64,000 nt of DNA from Devosia salina (GCF_019504385.1 NZ_CP080590.1:1468001-1532000), one strand, 5' to 3'. Positions 24,480 to 33,167 are shown, numbered from the stretch's first letter. The notes: generated by a model not told the origin, from the letters alone. A program made the numbers and translations.

Positions 24480-25127
24480 ATGGACGACAAAAGTTTGAAG
24501 AGACTGATCGATGACGAGCTGGACTTCGAACCCAGCATTGATGCCGCCGACATCGGCGTGACCGTGGAAAATGGCATTGTAACGCTGTCGGGGCACGTGC
24601 CCAACTATGCGCAGAAGACCAAGGTCGAGGAGATCGTGGGGCGCATCAAGGGTGTGCGCGGCTATGCCGAGGAGATCGAGGTTCGCTTTCCCGGCGAACG
24701 GCATATGGCCGATGACCTGCTTGCAGAGCGCGCGGCCGATCTTATCAAGTGGAACGCCATGGTTCCGCCCGATGCGGTCAAGGTCAAGGTCCAGAAGGGC
24801 TACATGACCCTGACTGGCGCGGTGGAATGGCAGTACCAGAAGGACAGCGCCTATCGTGCCGTCAGCCAGATGGACGGATTGGTCGGCGTCTATAACCGGA
24901 TCGAACTGCGCCCGCGCGTCAGTGCCTCCGACGTCAAGACCCGCATCGAGGACGCACTCAAGCGCAATGCCGAACTCGAGGCCGATGCGATCAAGGTCAA
25001 TGTCGCAGACGGCAAGGTGACGCTGGAAGGCAAGGTTAAGGCCTGGTGGGAACGGGGCATTGCCGAACGCGCGGCCTGGGCTGCGCCCGGCGTCAAGCAG
25101 GTCGAGGACCACCTGCGCATCGCCTGA
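24480..25127 (+). CDS. BON-domain protein (three BON domains)
   Basis: The 215-residue protein consists of three BON domains, about residues 3-70, 75-142 and 147-215, each with a GxVxLxGxV strand pattern such as NGIVTLSGHV, KGYMTLTGAV and DGKVTLEGKV. BON domains bind lipids or membranes and often appear in stress-induced proteins such as OsmY. No signal peptide is visible. AGGAG precedes the ATG and a FixK box lies upstream. A same-length paralogue is encoded at 28921-29568. Confidence 0.88.
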   Translation: MDDKSLKRLIDDELDFEPSIDAADIGVTVENGIVTLSGHVPNYAQKTKVEEIVGRIKGVRGYAEEIEVRFPGERHMADDLLAERAADLIKWNAMVPPDAVKVKVQKGYMTLTGAVEWQYQKDSAYRAVSQMDGLVGVYNRIELRPRVSASDVKTRIEDALKRNAELEADAIKVNVADGKVTLEGKVKAWWERGIAERAAWAAPGVKQVEDHLRIA

Positions 25128-25218
25128 TCGCACCAATCTGCTGGGGCCGCGCTTGGCCGCCGCTCCAGCCCGGTCTGCGCTCGACGGTTTCAATATGGTC
25201 CGAACAAGGGGAGTGGGA

Positions 25219-25479
25219 ATGATGATCAACCAGGCGTGGCACCGCGATAACCCCGTTCCGATCTACCCGCGAACGGCCTTTCTGGGTTGGCATTTGCGGC
25301 ACGAGGCAGCGTGCTCGTGCCGGCCGATACCAGAAATGGTACTGCGAGAACTCGATGCGCTTGGGGTCGTCCTGGCCGGGCGGATCGAGCGCATGCCCGT
25401 TCCCGGATCGGTGGCCGAGTTCGATCCTCCCGCAACGCCGTCCGATCTTCCCCATGTCATTGTCGTCAATGGGCAATAA
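25219..25479 (+). CDS. Small WH-x-CxCRPIP protein (paralogue 1)
   Basis: The 86-residue product has FLGWHLRHEAACSCRPIPEM at about residues 21-40, followed by a helix (VLRELDALGVV). The same WH-x5-(A/N)CxCRPIP pattern occurs in the 65-residue protein at 32347-32544, so this is a small paralogous family inside the FixK island. Two Cys and two His could bind metal, but that is a guess. It follows the BON gene by 91 bp and may be cotranscribed with it. A GGGGAGTGGGA site precedes the ATG. Confidence 0.6.
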   Translation: MMINQAWHRDNPVPIYPRTAFLGWHLRHEAACSCRPIPEMVLRELDALGVVLAGRIERMPVPGSVAEFDPPATPSDLPHVIVVNGQ

Positions 25480-25546
25480 TCGGGTTGCGGTGAAATCGGT
25501 AACGCCTCCGCAACCGATCTGAGTGGGCCGACGCTGGTGGCATGGA

Positions 25547-28222
25547 TCACGCCAGGTTCAGCCGGACCACGGCCGGCTCGGATGCCGGCGTCGTGTCGTC
25601 GAGCACAAACCCCATCCTGCGGCATAGCGCGATCATGTCCTGATTGTCCCGCAGCACCACGCCAGTAAGCTCGGCAATGCCCTGCGCGCGGGCATAGCCG
25701 ATAAGATGCTGCAGCAGCGCGAAGCCCAGCCCGTTGCCTTGCAGGTCGCTGCGCACGAGCAGGCCGAATTCCGCGCTGCGGCGGTCCGGATCGGCCGCAT
25801 AGCGCACAATGCCGGCCAGTTCACCCTCTGGCCGGTCCAGGGCAACGAAGGCAATGTCGCGATCATAATCGAGCTGGGTCAGCCGCACGAGCAATTCACG
25901 CGACAGATCCCGCACCGGCATCAGGAACCGCTGGCGCATGTCTTCGGGCGTCACGCGTGACAGGAAGTTGGGATAAAGTGCCGCATCGATTGGTCGGATG
26001 GGGCGGATGTCATACGCATTGCCGTTGAGGGTAACCGGAGTACTCCAGCCCGCCGGATAGGGGCGGATGGCGAGGGCAGAGTTGGGTCCGGCACTGTTTG
26101 CATGCGGGTCCAGCTCGATACGCGCATCAAGGGCGATGACGCCGGCGTCGTCAGCAAGCAGCGGATTGATGTCGAGTGCCCGGACCTGGGGACAATCGAT
26201 CAACAATTGGGAGACCGCCTTGAGCACCTGCACAATGCCGGCACGGTCAGCCGCGGGCCGGTCCCGATAGCCCGCCAGAAGGCGACTGATCCGCGTACGC
26301 CCGATCATGTCGTCGGCGAGCACATCATCCACCGGCAACAGCTCCATCGTGGTGTCCCGCACGACCTCCACCGATGTCCCGCCCGCGCCGAACATCAGCA
26401 CCGGACCGAAGACTGGGTCGGCCGCGACCCCGACCAGGAGTTCCTGCGCCTTCGGACGCACGATCATCTGCTGGACCGCAATACCCTCCAGCTGGCCGGA
26501 CAATCCCTTGCCTTCGAGGCGCGCCGCAATGGCCTGCGCCGCTGCTGCGGCACCCGCCGCGCTGTCGATATCGAGCACCACGCCGCCAAGGTCGGATTTG
26601 TGGGTCAGCGTGGACGAAACCATTTTCACCGCCAGCCTGCCGCCATCCGTGAGCAGATCCAGCGCCGCTGCCTCCACCGCGGCCGTTTCGGTGACCAGCG
26701 TGGTGCGGGGGACGGCAATGCCATAGGCCGAAAGGACCGCCTTGGCCTCCGGTTCGGTCAGCATGGTACGGCCGGCCGCCAGGGCCGTCTCGATCACCTT
26801 GACCGCGGCGGCGCGATCGACATGGAGGGACTCAAAGGTTTCCGGCACGCGCTGCAATTGCGTGCCCAGCCGGCGCCAGCGCAGCAGCAGGCTCAGCGCT
26901 TCAGCCGCCTTGGTGGGAGTATCAAGACTGGCAATGCCGGCTGCATTGAGGGCCTTGCGTGCCGGCGTCGCGGCAAACTCGCCGAGCCAGGTCGCCATGA
27001 CCGGCTTGCCGTTGAGATAGCCATTGTCGACGGCTGCGGCCAGGGCCTGAGCAGCTGCCAGGGGCTCCGCCAGCGCGGTTGGACAGTTCATGACCAGGAG
27101 GGCATCGACATTGGGATCATTGGCCACGGCGGTCACCGCGCCGACATAGCGCTCGGGTGGGGCGTCGCCGATAATGTCGACGGGATTGGCGCGGGACCAG
27201 GTCGATGGGAGGATCTTGTCCAGGGCCACGATCGTATCGGCGGACAGCGCTGCCATCTCGCAACCAGTGTCCAACAGGTGGTCGACGGCCAGCACGCCGG
27301 CCCCGCCGCCATTGGTGACAATGGCCACCCGCGCCCGCTCGAGCGGCTTGAAGCGGGCAGTAATTTCCGCACCTGAGAACAGGTCTTCCAGGTCGTCGAC
27401 GCGGATGACGCCCGCCCGTCGCAGGGCCGCGTCCACCACCCCATCGGCGCCAGCCAGGGCTCCGGTATGCGTCTGGGCAGCCCGCGCCGCCTCGGCATGC
27501 CGTCCGGGCTTCACGACAAAGACCGGCTTGATGCGCGCCGCGGCGCGTGCCGCCGACATGAACTTGCGGCCGTCGGGAATGGATTCGAGATACATCAGGA
27601 TCGCTGAGGTCGCGGGATCAAGCGCCAGCATATTGAGGCAGTCACCGACATCCACATCGGCCATGTCACCCAACGACACGATCTGGGAGAAGCCGATCTC
27701 TTCGGCCTCCGCCCAGTCGATGATCGAGGAGACGATGGCGCCTGACTGCGACAGCAGCGCCAGCGAGCCGGCGCGCGCAGCCAGATGGGAGAAACTGGCG
27801 TTGAGACCGAGCCGCGGCGCGAGGATGCCAATCGTGTTGGGCCCGATGATGCGCAGTCCGTGCCGGCCCGCCGCCTCCAGGATGCGCTGCTTCAACTGGT
27901 CCTTCTCGCCGATGCCGGCCGTGATGATGACGGCCGCGCGGCCACCGGCGGCGCCGATCTCCTCGATGATGCCTGGGACTGTGCCGGGGGGTGTCGCAAT
28001 GATGCAGAGATCAGGCACCGCCGGCAGGTCCTTGACGCTGGAATAGCAGGGCAGGCCGGACAGGCTGCGATATTTGGGGTTTATCGCGTAGACCTGACCC
28101 TCGAAACCACCGGCAAGGATGTTGGACAAGACCAGGGCGCCCAGGCTGCCGGGGCGCTCCGAGGCGCCCACCAGGGCGATGGAACGAGGCGCAAAGGCAC
28201 GATCCAGGTTGCGAATGGTCAT
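25547..28222 (-). CDS. Acyl-CoA synthetase (NDP-forming)/GNAT acetyltransferase fusion, PatZ-like
   Basis: The 891-residue protein has a CoA-binding domain (ALVGASERPGSLGALVLSN), succinyl-CoA-ligase-like domains with GPNTIGIL and an ATP-grasp segment, and a C-terminal GNAT domain (LLVRSDLQGNGLGFALLQHL). This matches Pat/YfiQ-type protein lysine acetyltransferases, which regulate acetyl-CoA synthetase; in PatZ the synthetase part is catalytically dead, whereas related ADP-forming enzymes make ATP. Which applies is not decided here. The start MTIRNL has AAGGAA upstream. A degenerate FixK box is centred 67.5 bp upstream. Confidence 0.88.
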   Translation of the reverse strand: MTIRNLDRAFAPRSIALVGASERPGSLGALVLSNILAGGFEGQVYAINPKYRSLSGLPCYSSVKDLPAVPDLCIIATPPGTVPGIIEEIGAAGGRAAVIITAGIGEKDQLKQRILEAAGRHGLRIIGPNTIGILAPRLGLNASFSHLAARAGSLALLSQSGAIVSSIIDWAEAEEIGFSQIVSLGDMADVDVGDCLNMLALDPATSAILMYLESIPDGRKFMSAARAAARIKPVFVVKPGRHAEAARAAQTHTGALAGADGVVDAALRRAGVIRVDDLEDLFSGAEITARFKPLERARVAIVTNGGGAGVLAVDHLLDTGCEMAALSADTIVALDKILPSTWSRANPVDIIGDAPPERYVGAVTAVANDPNVDALLVMNCPTALAEPLAAAQALAAAVDNGYLNGKPVMATWLGEFAATPARKALNAAGIASLDTPTKAAEALSLLLRWRRLGTQLQRVPETFESLHVDRAAAVKVIETALAAGRTMLTEPEAKAVLSAYGIAVPRTTLVTETAAVEAAALDLLTDGGRLAVKMVSSTLTHKSDLGGVVLDIDSAAGAAAAAQAIAARLEGKGLSGQLEGIAVQQMIVRPKAQELLVGVAADPVFGPVLMFGAGGTSVEVVRDTTMELLPVDDVLADDMIGRTRISRLLAGYRDRPAADRAGIVQVLKAVSQLLIDCPQVRALDINPLLADDAGVIALDARIELDPHANSAGPNSALAIRPYPAGWSTPVTLNGNAYDIRPIRPIDAALYPNFLSRVTPEDMRQRFLMPVRDLSRELLVRLTQLDYDRDIAFVALDRPEGELAGIVRYAADPDRRSAEFGLLVRSDLQGNGLGFALLQHLIGYARAQGIAELTGVVLRDNQDMIALCRRMGFVLDDTTPASEPAVVRLNLA

Positions 28223-28282
28223 TTCGGTTCCTTCCGGCTGCATCCGATGGGCGCGTTCTCACGACTTTGACACCCGCCTGCC

Positions 28283-28296
28283 TTGACCTGGCGCAA
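28283..28296. promoter_or_regulatory. Degenerate FixK/FNR box (TTGACCTGGCGCAA)
   Basis: One half-site is perfect and the other has two mismatches (CGCAA for GTCAA). The centre lies 67.5 bp from the synthetase/GNAT start, exactly where a box is expected. Confidence 0.45.
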
Positions 28297-28407
28297 GTGC
28301 CGCCCCGTTTTTTCGCCCGGCAGCGGCGCCACGGCGTCGGTCGAGATTGACGCTGTCGACCCGTTAGCGCGGCTCCCTCACTTGGCGCGAAAGTGAACCG
28401 CCCGGAT

Positions 28408-28421
28408 TTGACCGCAGTCAA
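28408..28421. promoter_or_regulatory. FixK/FNR box (TTGACCGCAGTCAA)
   Basis: A perfect box whose centre is 77.5 bp upstream of the SPW-repeat protein start. Confidence 0.8.
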
Positions 28422-28491
28422 GGCGCGTCGGAAACCTTGGACCAGTCTTGTGTCACAGGCAGGCCGGGCCTGCCCAACACAGGAGCGGAAA

Positions 28492-28842
28492 ATGCATACC
28501 AATCACTGGCAACAATGGGTGCTGGCGCTGGCCGGGCTCTGGATATTGGTATCTCCCTGGCTGCTTGGCACCGCCGAGATGTCCGCATCCAACGGGGCCA
28601 TGGTGCTCTGGAGCCACATCATCATTGGCGCGGCAATCAGTGTCCTCGCAATTGCGGCTCTGCTGATGTTCAGGGCCTGGGAGGATTGGACCGTGGCCCT
28701 GCTCGGCCTCGCGACGATAGCCTTGCCCTGGCTGACGGGGTTCAACGCAAACGGGTTGTTCACGGCAAGTGATGTGCTGGTTGGGCTGGCGACGATCGCC
28801 ATCGCGGCCTGGTCGGCGTCCGATGAGCTCAGCGGCGCCTAG
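28492..28842 (+). CDS. SPW-repeat membrane protein
   Basis: The 116-residue protein has four hydrophobic segments arranged as two copies of a two-helix unit with SPWLLG and LPWLTG motifs, the SPW repeat family. The function of the family is unknown; members are often next to stress or redox genes. The ATG follows AGGAGCGGAAA. It diverges from the synthetase/GNAT gene and has its own perfect FixK box. Confidence 0.82.
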   Translation: MHTNHWQQWVLALAGLWILVSPWLLGTAEMSASNGAMVLWSHIIIGAAISVLAIAALLMFRAWEDWTVALLGLATIALPWLTGFNANGLFTASDVLVGLATIAIAAWSASDELSGA

Positions 28843-28920
28843 CAACCAACGACACCGGGCGCCGACCGCGCCCGGTAACTGGCCCTTGAGATGGCTGTGG
28901 TCAACCGAGCAGTCGCAACG

Positions 28921-29568
28921 CTAGCTCACCCGCAGATTGTCCTCGACCTCGTGGACGCCTGGGATGGCCCATGCGGCTCGCTCTGCCAATTGTCGTTCGT
29001 TCCACGCCCGGACAGTACCGTTCAAGGTCACCTTGCCGTTTGCCACATCGACATGGATGCTCCTCGCCTCCAGTTCGGCACTGCGCTTGAGCGCGTATTC
29101 GATGCGCTGTTTGACATCGGCCGACTGGGCGCCGCCGACAATTCGGATCATGTTGGAAATGCCGGTTACACCGGAAAGCTTCCGCACGGAGGCCTCTGCC
29201 AGAAGCTTCTGGTAGTACCAATCGACCTCCCCGGAGAGTTTGACCCATCCCCCGCTGACGGTGACCTGCAGGGTTCCGGCCGGCAACTGGACGTTCCACG
29301 CGAGAATGTCGAGCGCCCGCTTTGCGATCTGGTCGTCGCCCAGTTTCTTGTCTTCCGGGTACCGGATTTCAATCTCCTGGGCGACGGCCTGGACGCCCTT
29401 GACGCGCTTCACCGCCTTTTCGGTGGCCATCTTCTCCGCATAGCTGCCGACGTGTCCGGTGAGCGTCACAACCCCGCCCGTCACGGCCACTCCGATATTG
29501 GAGGAGTCGATGGAAGGGTCAAAATCCAGTTCGTCGATGACCATCTGGCGCAAATCCCTGTCGTCCAT
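28921..29568 (-). CDS. BON-domain protein (three BON domains), paralogue
   Basis: This 215-residue protein matches the BON protein at 24480-25127 over its whole length; both start MDD, share ELDFxPSID, and end in WAxPGVxxVEDxLRxx. The three BON units carry GGVVTLTGHV, GGWVKLSGEV and NGKVTLNGTV. The start at 29568 was chosen because GGAG lies 8 nt upstream; further in-frame ATGs lie upstream. A perfect FixK box is centred 65.5 bp away. It converges on the SPW gene, with an ACCGGGCG/CGCCCGGT hairpin (28854-28876) between the two. Confidence 0.87.
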   Translation of the reverse strand: MDDRDLRQMVIDELDFDPSIDSSNIGVAVTGGVVTLTGHVGSYAEKMATEKAVKRVKGVQAVAQEIEIRYPEDKKLGDDQIAKRALDILAWNVQLPAGTLQVTVSGGWVKLSGEVDWYYQKLLAEASVRKLSGVTGISNMIRIVGGAQSADVKQRIEYALKRSAELEARSIHVDVANGKVTLNGTVRAWNERQLAERAAWAIPGVHEVEDNLRVS

Positions 29569-29626
29569 TGTCGTCTCCATGGGACCGTATTCGATCTTCA
29601 GAGTGTCACCTTGTCGCATCGCCATT

Positions 29627-29640
29627 TTGACGATGGTCAA
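29627..29640. promoter_or_regulatory. FixK/FNR box (TTGACGATGGTCAA)
   Basis: A perfect box centred 65.5 bp upstream of the leftward BON gene. Its sequence is identical to the box at 15629. Confidence 0.8.
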
Positions 29641-29653
29641 GAGCTACTCATTC

Positions 29654-29667
29654 TTGACCGCCATCAA
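29654..29667. promoter_or_regulatory. FixK/FNR box (TTGACCGCCATCAA)
   Basis: A perfect box 13 bp beyond the previous one. It is about 92 bp from the BON start and 160 bp from the CBS start, so it fits neither promoter as a -41.5 site; it may be an auxiliary or repressing site. Confidence 0.7.
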
Positions 29668-29744
29668 TCCCTGCCGCGGTAGTCGGTTTCGGGCCTTTGC
29701 AGAATTGGTTGGTCGACGGGTGTTTTGGGATGTCGCAGGCAGGC

Positions 29745-29758
29745 TTGACGGCGATCAA
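29745..29758. promoter_or_regulatory. FixK/FNR box (TTGACGGCGATCAA)
   Basis: A perfect box centred 68.5 bp upstream of the CBS-domain gene start. Confidence 0.8.
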
Positions 29759-29819
29759 ACCACCCGGAGCCGGCGGGGCTACTGTCAGCGCCTGATCCCA
29801 CTTTCGGAAGGAGAGGACC

Positions 29820-30239
29820 ATGAACGTTGAACAGGCCATGCATAAGGGGGCGAGTTGCGTCTCGCCGGATGCCCCCGTCGCCGAGATCGCCCGGTTGATG
29901 AAAAAGGACGATATCGGCGCCGTACCCGTATGCGAGAACGATCACCTGATCGGCATGATCACCGATCGCGACCTGGCGCTGCGGCTCCTGTCCAACGGGG
30001 CGGACCCGAAGAGCCAGACGGCACGGGACGTGATGACCAAGGGCATCATCTATTGCCGCTCGGACCAGTCCATCGAAGATGCCATCCATCTCATGGAGGA
30101 CAAGAAGGTCCGTCGGCTGCCGGTCATCAATGACAAGAAGCGTCTCGTCGGCATGCTTTCGCTGTCGGACATATCGCATCACGCGAGCCGGGAATTGTCC
30201 GGCGAACTGGTTCAGGCGGTGGCCATGCCGCACGCCTGA
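29820..30239 (+). CDS. CBS-domain protein
   Basis: The 139-residue protein is a tandem CBS pair (Bateman module): residues about 5-60 with VPVCENDHLIGMITDRDLAL and 72-128 with RLPVINDKKRLVGMLSLSDI. Stand-alone CBS pairs sense adenine nucleotides or NAD and regulate partners; hypoxia-induced versions are common (DosR and Anr regulons). GAAGGAGAGG precedes the ATG and a FixK box lies upstream. Ligand and partner are not known. Confidence 0.88.
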   Translation: MNVEQAMHKGASCVSPDAPVAEIARLMKKDDIGAVPVCENDHLIGMITDRDLALRLLSNGADPKSQTARDVMTKGIIYCRSDQSIEDAIHLMEDKKVRRLPVINDKKRLVGMLSLSDISHHASRELSGELVQAVAMPHA

Positions 30240-30286
30240 GTGCGGAGGCGGCGGACGACTGCCGGTTCGTCCGCCGTCGCAAATCT

Positions 30287-31258
30287 TCACATCCTGGGAT
30301 TGAGCAGCCGGTTGATCGAGCCACCACCATGCAGGCGCGCGATGGCCGCCCCCATGAGTTCCCCTGTCGGGATCACCTCCAATCGTTGTTCCGCCTCCGC
30401 GGGAAGGACGAATGGAGCGACGCTGTCGGTTACGACAATGCCGTCGAGCACGCCCTGGGCAAACAGGCCCTCCGCGCCGCCCGCGAACAGGCCATGCGTC
30501 GCCATGGCGAAGACCCGGTTCGCCCCATGGGCACGGCAGGCCTCGGCGGCACGCACAATGGTGTTTCCTGTGGCGATAATGTCATCGACGATGAAGACAT
30601 CGGCGCCGGCGACGTCTCCCGCAAATTGCGTTCCAGTAAGGACGTCCTGGCTGCGGTGCTTTTCCATCATCGCCGAACCCACATCCCGTCCGGTCTCCTG
30701 CTGCACCGCCTCGCGCACAAGGCCGGCGCGGTGCATCCCGCCGCTGTCGGGCGACGCAACCACGATGGGCGACCTGGCGATGCTGCAGATCCGCTGTGCC
30801 ATCAGGTGGTGCGCGTTGAGGTGGCTTGTCTGGCAGCGAAAGGCGTTCTGGAAGGCCGCGGGATTATGCACCTCGATCGTTGCCACCATGGTCGTCCCGA
30901 CGGCCTCGAAAAGCGTCGCGACATATCGGCTGGTCACAGGGTCCCGCGGCTTGGTCTGCCGCTCCTTGCGCATGAAGGGGAGATAGGGGACCACTGCGGT
31001 AACCCGCGCGGCACCATTTTCGCGGCAGGTCGCCAGAAAGAACAGCAGGCGCATGAGCAGGTCGCCCGGCGTCTTGCCATCGTGGGCGTGCAGTTGCGCA
31101 AGGACATAGACGTCTTCGTTGCGCACGCTGACCAGGGGGCGCGACTTGTGTTCTCCGTCGGAGAAGGCGCGCTCTTCGACCGGATCGAGCTCGACGCCGA
31201 TGGCGCCCGCGATGGATTTGGCCAGTGGACCGGCACCGCCAAGGGCAAATAATCGCAT
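30287..31258 (-). CDS. Ribose-phosphate pyrophosphokinase-like protein
   Basis: The 323-residue protein is homologous to PRPP synthetase, with SDGEHKSRP, PYLPFMRKERQTKPRDPVTS and the PRPP-binding loop VFIVDDIIATGNT. The catalytic flexible-loop region is altered relative to housekeeping Prs, as in a second class of Prs homologues found in stress islands. It is the last gene of a four-gene leftward operon behind the FixK box at 33154. Either it makes PRPP for salvage under hypoxia, fitting the nearby phosphoribosyltransferase, or it is regulatory. Confidence 0.82.
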   Translation of the reverse strand: MRLFALGGAGPLAKSIAGAIGVELDPVEERAFSDGEHKSRPLVSVRNEDVYVLAQLHAHDGKTPGDLLMRLLFFLATCRENGAARVTAVVPYLPFMRKERQTKPRDPVTSRYVATLFEAVGTTMVATIEVHNPAAFQNAFRCQTSHLNAHHLMAQRICSIARSPIVVASPDSGGMHRAGLVREAVQQETGRDVGSAMMEKHRSQDVLTGTQFAGDVAGADVFIVDDIIATGNTIVRAAEACRAHGANRVFAMATHGLFAGGAEGLFAQGVLDGIVVTDSVAPFVLPAEAEQRLEVIPTGELMGAAIARLHGGGSINRLLNPRM

Positions 31259-31285
31259 TGCACATCTCCTCCCTGGACCGAAGCT

Positions 31286-32350
31286 TCAACCGCCTGCGCG
31301 GTCACACTCGACCTCGGCCAGGGCCAGATAGGCCCTGGTATCGCCCGGCCACCGCTTGGGGTCGGACGGGTGCTCGTCGAGCAGGTGGGCCAGCGAAATC
31401 CGGGCGCGCAGCAGGGCCCGGATCGCGCCATATGTCGCGATCAGCCGCTTGTCCGGCCGACCGCCGATCACGTCTTCGAGTGTGTTGAGCAGCACCGGGC
31501 GGACCAGTGCGGCGCCGAGCAGCTCGCACTCGAGACCGAGGTAGTTCACCTCGTCATAGGGATCGATCAGGCGCAGCCTCTGGTCGAATTCGAGACAATC
31601 GAAGATCTGCGGCGGCTCGACCAGGCAGACATGCTCGGGGCGAAGGTCGGCGTGGCCTTCCAGGATGTGGCCGGCCGCCACTCTCGCCTCGATGGTCGGT
31701 CGCCATCTGGTCAGAAGCGCCTGCACACGCTTGAGCACATGTTTCACCCAATCGGGGCTGACCGTGATACCAGGGCGCAGCAGGATGTCGCGTGCGATCT
31801 CGATTTCGTCCTGAAGGTGACCGGCATATTGCCGTCCAAGCTCCGGTTGCGGCGGCGCGGCGGCGTAGTAGGCCGCAAGCCGTCGGGCTACGGCAAGCAC
31901 CGAGGCCAAGTTCAGGCCGCCAGCCCGAATGACCTCATCAAGCATACGCTCGGCGGGAAGGCGCCGCATCTCCACCAGATAGTCCACGATGCGGCCTGCT
32001 CCCCCCAGCGATAGCCTGCGATGCGGGCCAAGCCGCAAGGGGACGGTGCGCAGATAGATGTCGTCGGTGAAGCGCTGGTTGAGCCGGACCTCTTCTGCGC
32101 AGAAATGGCATCGCTTCTCGAGCGTGGTAAAATCGAGGGGTGGATAGAGTACGGGCTTTTTCAGCTTGAAGACCCGGTCTTCGGTCAGGAACACCCATGA
32201 CATGTGGGTTTCGCGGACATCGACCCTTGCGGGTGGACCGGGATAGGCGTCGGGGCTGGAGAGAAATGCCACCTCGCGGGCCAACGAGACCGGCGCCTCG
32301 TCCGGCCCCCGTTCGGCGGTCGCGTCGCCGGTGGCCTCCGACATGGTCAT
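31286..32350 (-). CDS. Aminoglycoside-phosphotransferase-like kinase (COG2187 type)
   Basis: The 354-residue protein has the APH/choline-kinase-like fold. MSWVFLTEDRVFKLKKP holds the ATP-binding Lys, and GHADLRPEHVCL is the catalytic loop. This matches COG2187 proteins, which are often fused to an AAA kinase domain that is absent here. The substrate is unknown, and antibiotic resistance should not be inferred. The start MTMSEA overlaps the upstream small gene's stop by 4 nt. It lies 27 bp upstream of the Prs-like gene, in the same operon. Confidence 0.75.
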   Translation of the reverse strand: MTMSEATGDATAERGPDEAPVSLAREVAFLSSPDAYPGPPARVDVRETHMSWVFLTEDRVFKLKKPVLYPPLDFTTLEKRCHFCAEEVRLNQRFTDDIYLRTVPLRLGPHRRLSLGGAGRIVDYLVEMRRLPAERMLDEVIRAGGLNLASVLAVARRLAAYYAAAPPQPELGRQYAGHLQDEIEIARDILLRPGITVSPDWVKHVLKRVQALLTRWRPTIEARVAAGHILEGHADLRPEHVCLVEPPQIFDCLEFDQRLRLIDPYDEVNYLGLECELLGAALVRPVLLNTLEDVIGGRPDKRLIATYGAIRALLRARISLAHLLDEHPSDPKRWPGDTRAYLALAEVECDRAGG

Positions 32351-32544
32351 AGCAGGCTCCGCGGTGTCGGCGCGAGAAGTCCTCGCTTGTCCATGGCCTT
32401 GAGGACTGAATCGGGGATCGGCCGGCAGCCGCAATTGGCCGCATGCGCCATGTGCCAGTCGATGCGCTCATCGATCTTGGCATTGGGCGGCATCTTGTGC
32501 GCCTCATGCCATGTCTTGTTGATGGTCGATCCAGCCGGCTTCAT
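32347..32544 (-). CDS. Small WH-x-CxCRPIP protein (paralogue 2)
   Basis: The 65-residue product contains DWHMAHAANCGCRPIPDSV at about residues 29-47, followed by LKAMDKRGLL. The motif and the helix after it match the 86-residue protein at 25219-25479. No larger domain is visible. Its stop overlaps the downstream kinase start (ATGA), and it lies 52 bp after the GyrI-like gene, so it belongs to the FixK-controlled operon. Function is unknown; the conserved Cys and His residues invite a metal- or haem-binding test. Confidence 0.65.
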   Translation of the reverse strand: MKPAGSTINKTWHEAHKMPPNAKIDERIDWHMAHAANCGCRPIPDSVLKAMDKRGLLAPTPRSLL

Positions 32545-32596
32545 GACGGCCGCCGCAGCTTGGGTCGGATGCGGACCGAGGGCCGGGAACGCCGCT

Positions 32597-33097
32597 TCAT
32601 TGGGCCACGGCTCCGGGCAGCTCCAGGTCCGCCGCGTCGAGCTGCATATAGATCACGGTCTCGTAGTCGGCCTCCTCGGCCATGCCCGGACCCTTGACAT
32701 ACACTTCCCATGTCGTCCCGGTGGATTTCCAGCCGGCTTTGCGAATATCGGCTTCCATGCTGCCATAGGTGTCCCGGAGCGAGGCATAGGAGCCCTTGTG
32801 CACGGCGCGCGCGGCGGGGCCTTCCGGGCTCTTGCCGGCCAGCACCTCCCCGGTGGCCTTGCTGACATCGACGGCAGTCACCGGGAATCCGACGTCCATC
32901 GCCATGGTCTTCCCGTTCCAGTCCCGATAGATCGCAAGTGGCGCGCCGACCGCCGTAATGTGGTTCTGGACGAGGAAGCCCTGCAGGATGTCGAACGCTT
33001 TGCCGACCTTCGCCGATATTTCGGCGGGGTCCATCGAGATGCGCGTCGTGACATAGATCATCGGATGGGAGACGGCATGGGCACGAGTGATCGTCAT
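32597..33097 (-). CDS. GyrI-like/effector-binding domain protein
   Basis: The 166-residue protein begins MTITRAHAVSHPMIYVTTRI and carries the GyrI-like small-molecule-binding (SOUL/BacR-type) features VGAPLAIYRDWNGKTMAMDVG and KGSYASLRDTYGSMEADI. Stand-alone GyrI-like proteins can bind or hydrolyse small hydrophobic molecules. It is the first gene of the leftward operon. AAGGAGGG gives a strong ribosome binding site, and a perfect FixK box is centred 63.5 bp upstream. Confidence 0.75.
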   Translation of the reverse strand: MTITRAHAVSHPMIYVTTRISMDPAEISAKVGKAFDILQGFLVQNHITAVGAPLAIYRDWNGKTMAMDVGFPVTAVDVSKATGEVLAGKSPEGPAARAVHKGSYASLRDTYGSMEADIRKAGWKSTGTTWEVYVKGPGMAEEADYETVIYMQLDAADLELPGAVAQ

Positions 33098-33153
33098 GGG
33101 AGCCCTCCTTGGATTGATGTGCGCAGATACTGCGCGATCGCCCGGCAAGAGCC

Positions 33154-33167
33154 TTGACCAAGGTCAA
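33154..33167. promoter_or_regulatory. FixK/FNR box (TTGACCAAGGTCAA)
   Basis: A perfect box centred 63.5 bp upstream of the GyrI-like gene, the head of a four-gene operon. Confidence 0.8.

Noticed and set aside
25153..25166. FixK box upstream of the 25219 gene
   Set aside because: TTGGCCGCCGCTCC lies at the right distance but both half-sites are poor; readthrough from the BON gene is simpler.
26102..27376. 424-codon frame opposite the synthetase/GNAT gene
   Set aside because: High-GC antisense shadow with no recognisable domain; the other strand encodes a full conserved enzyme.
31286..32350. Aminoglycoside resistance gene
   Set aside because: The kinase belongs to the COG2187-like group of unknown substrate and sits in a stress operon; resistance is not supported.
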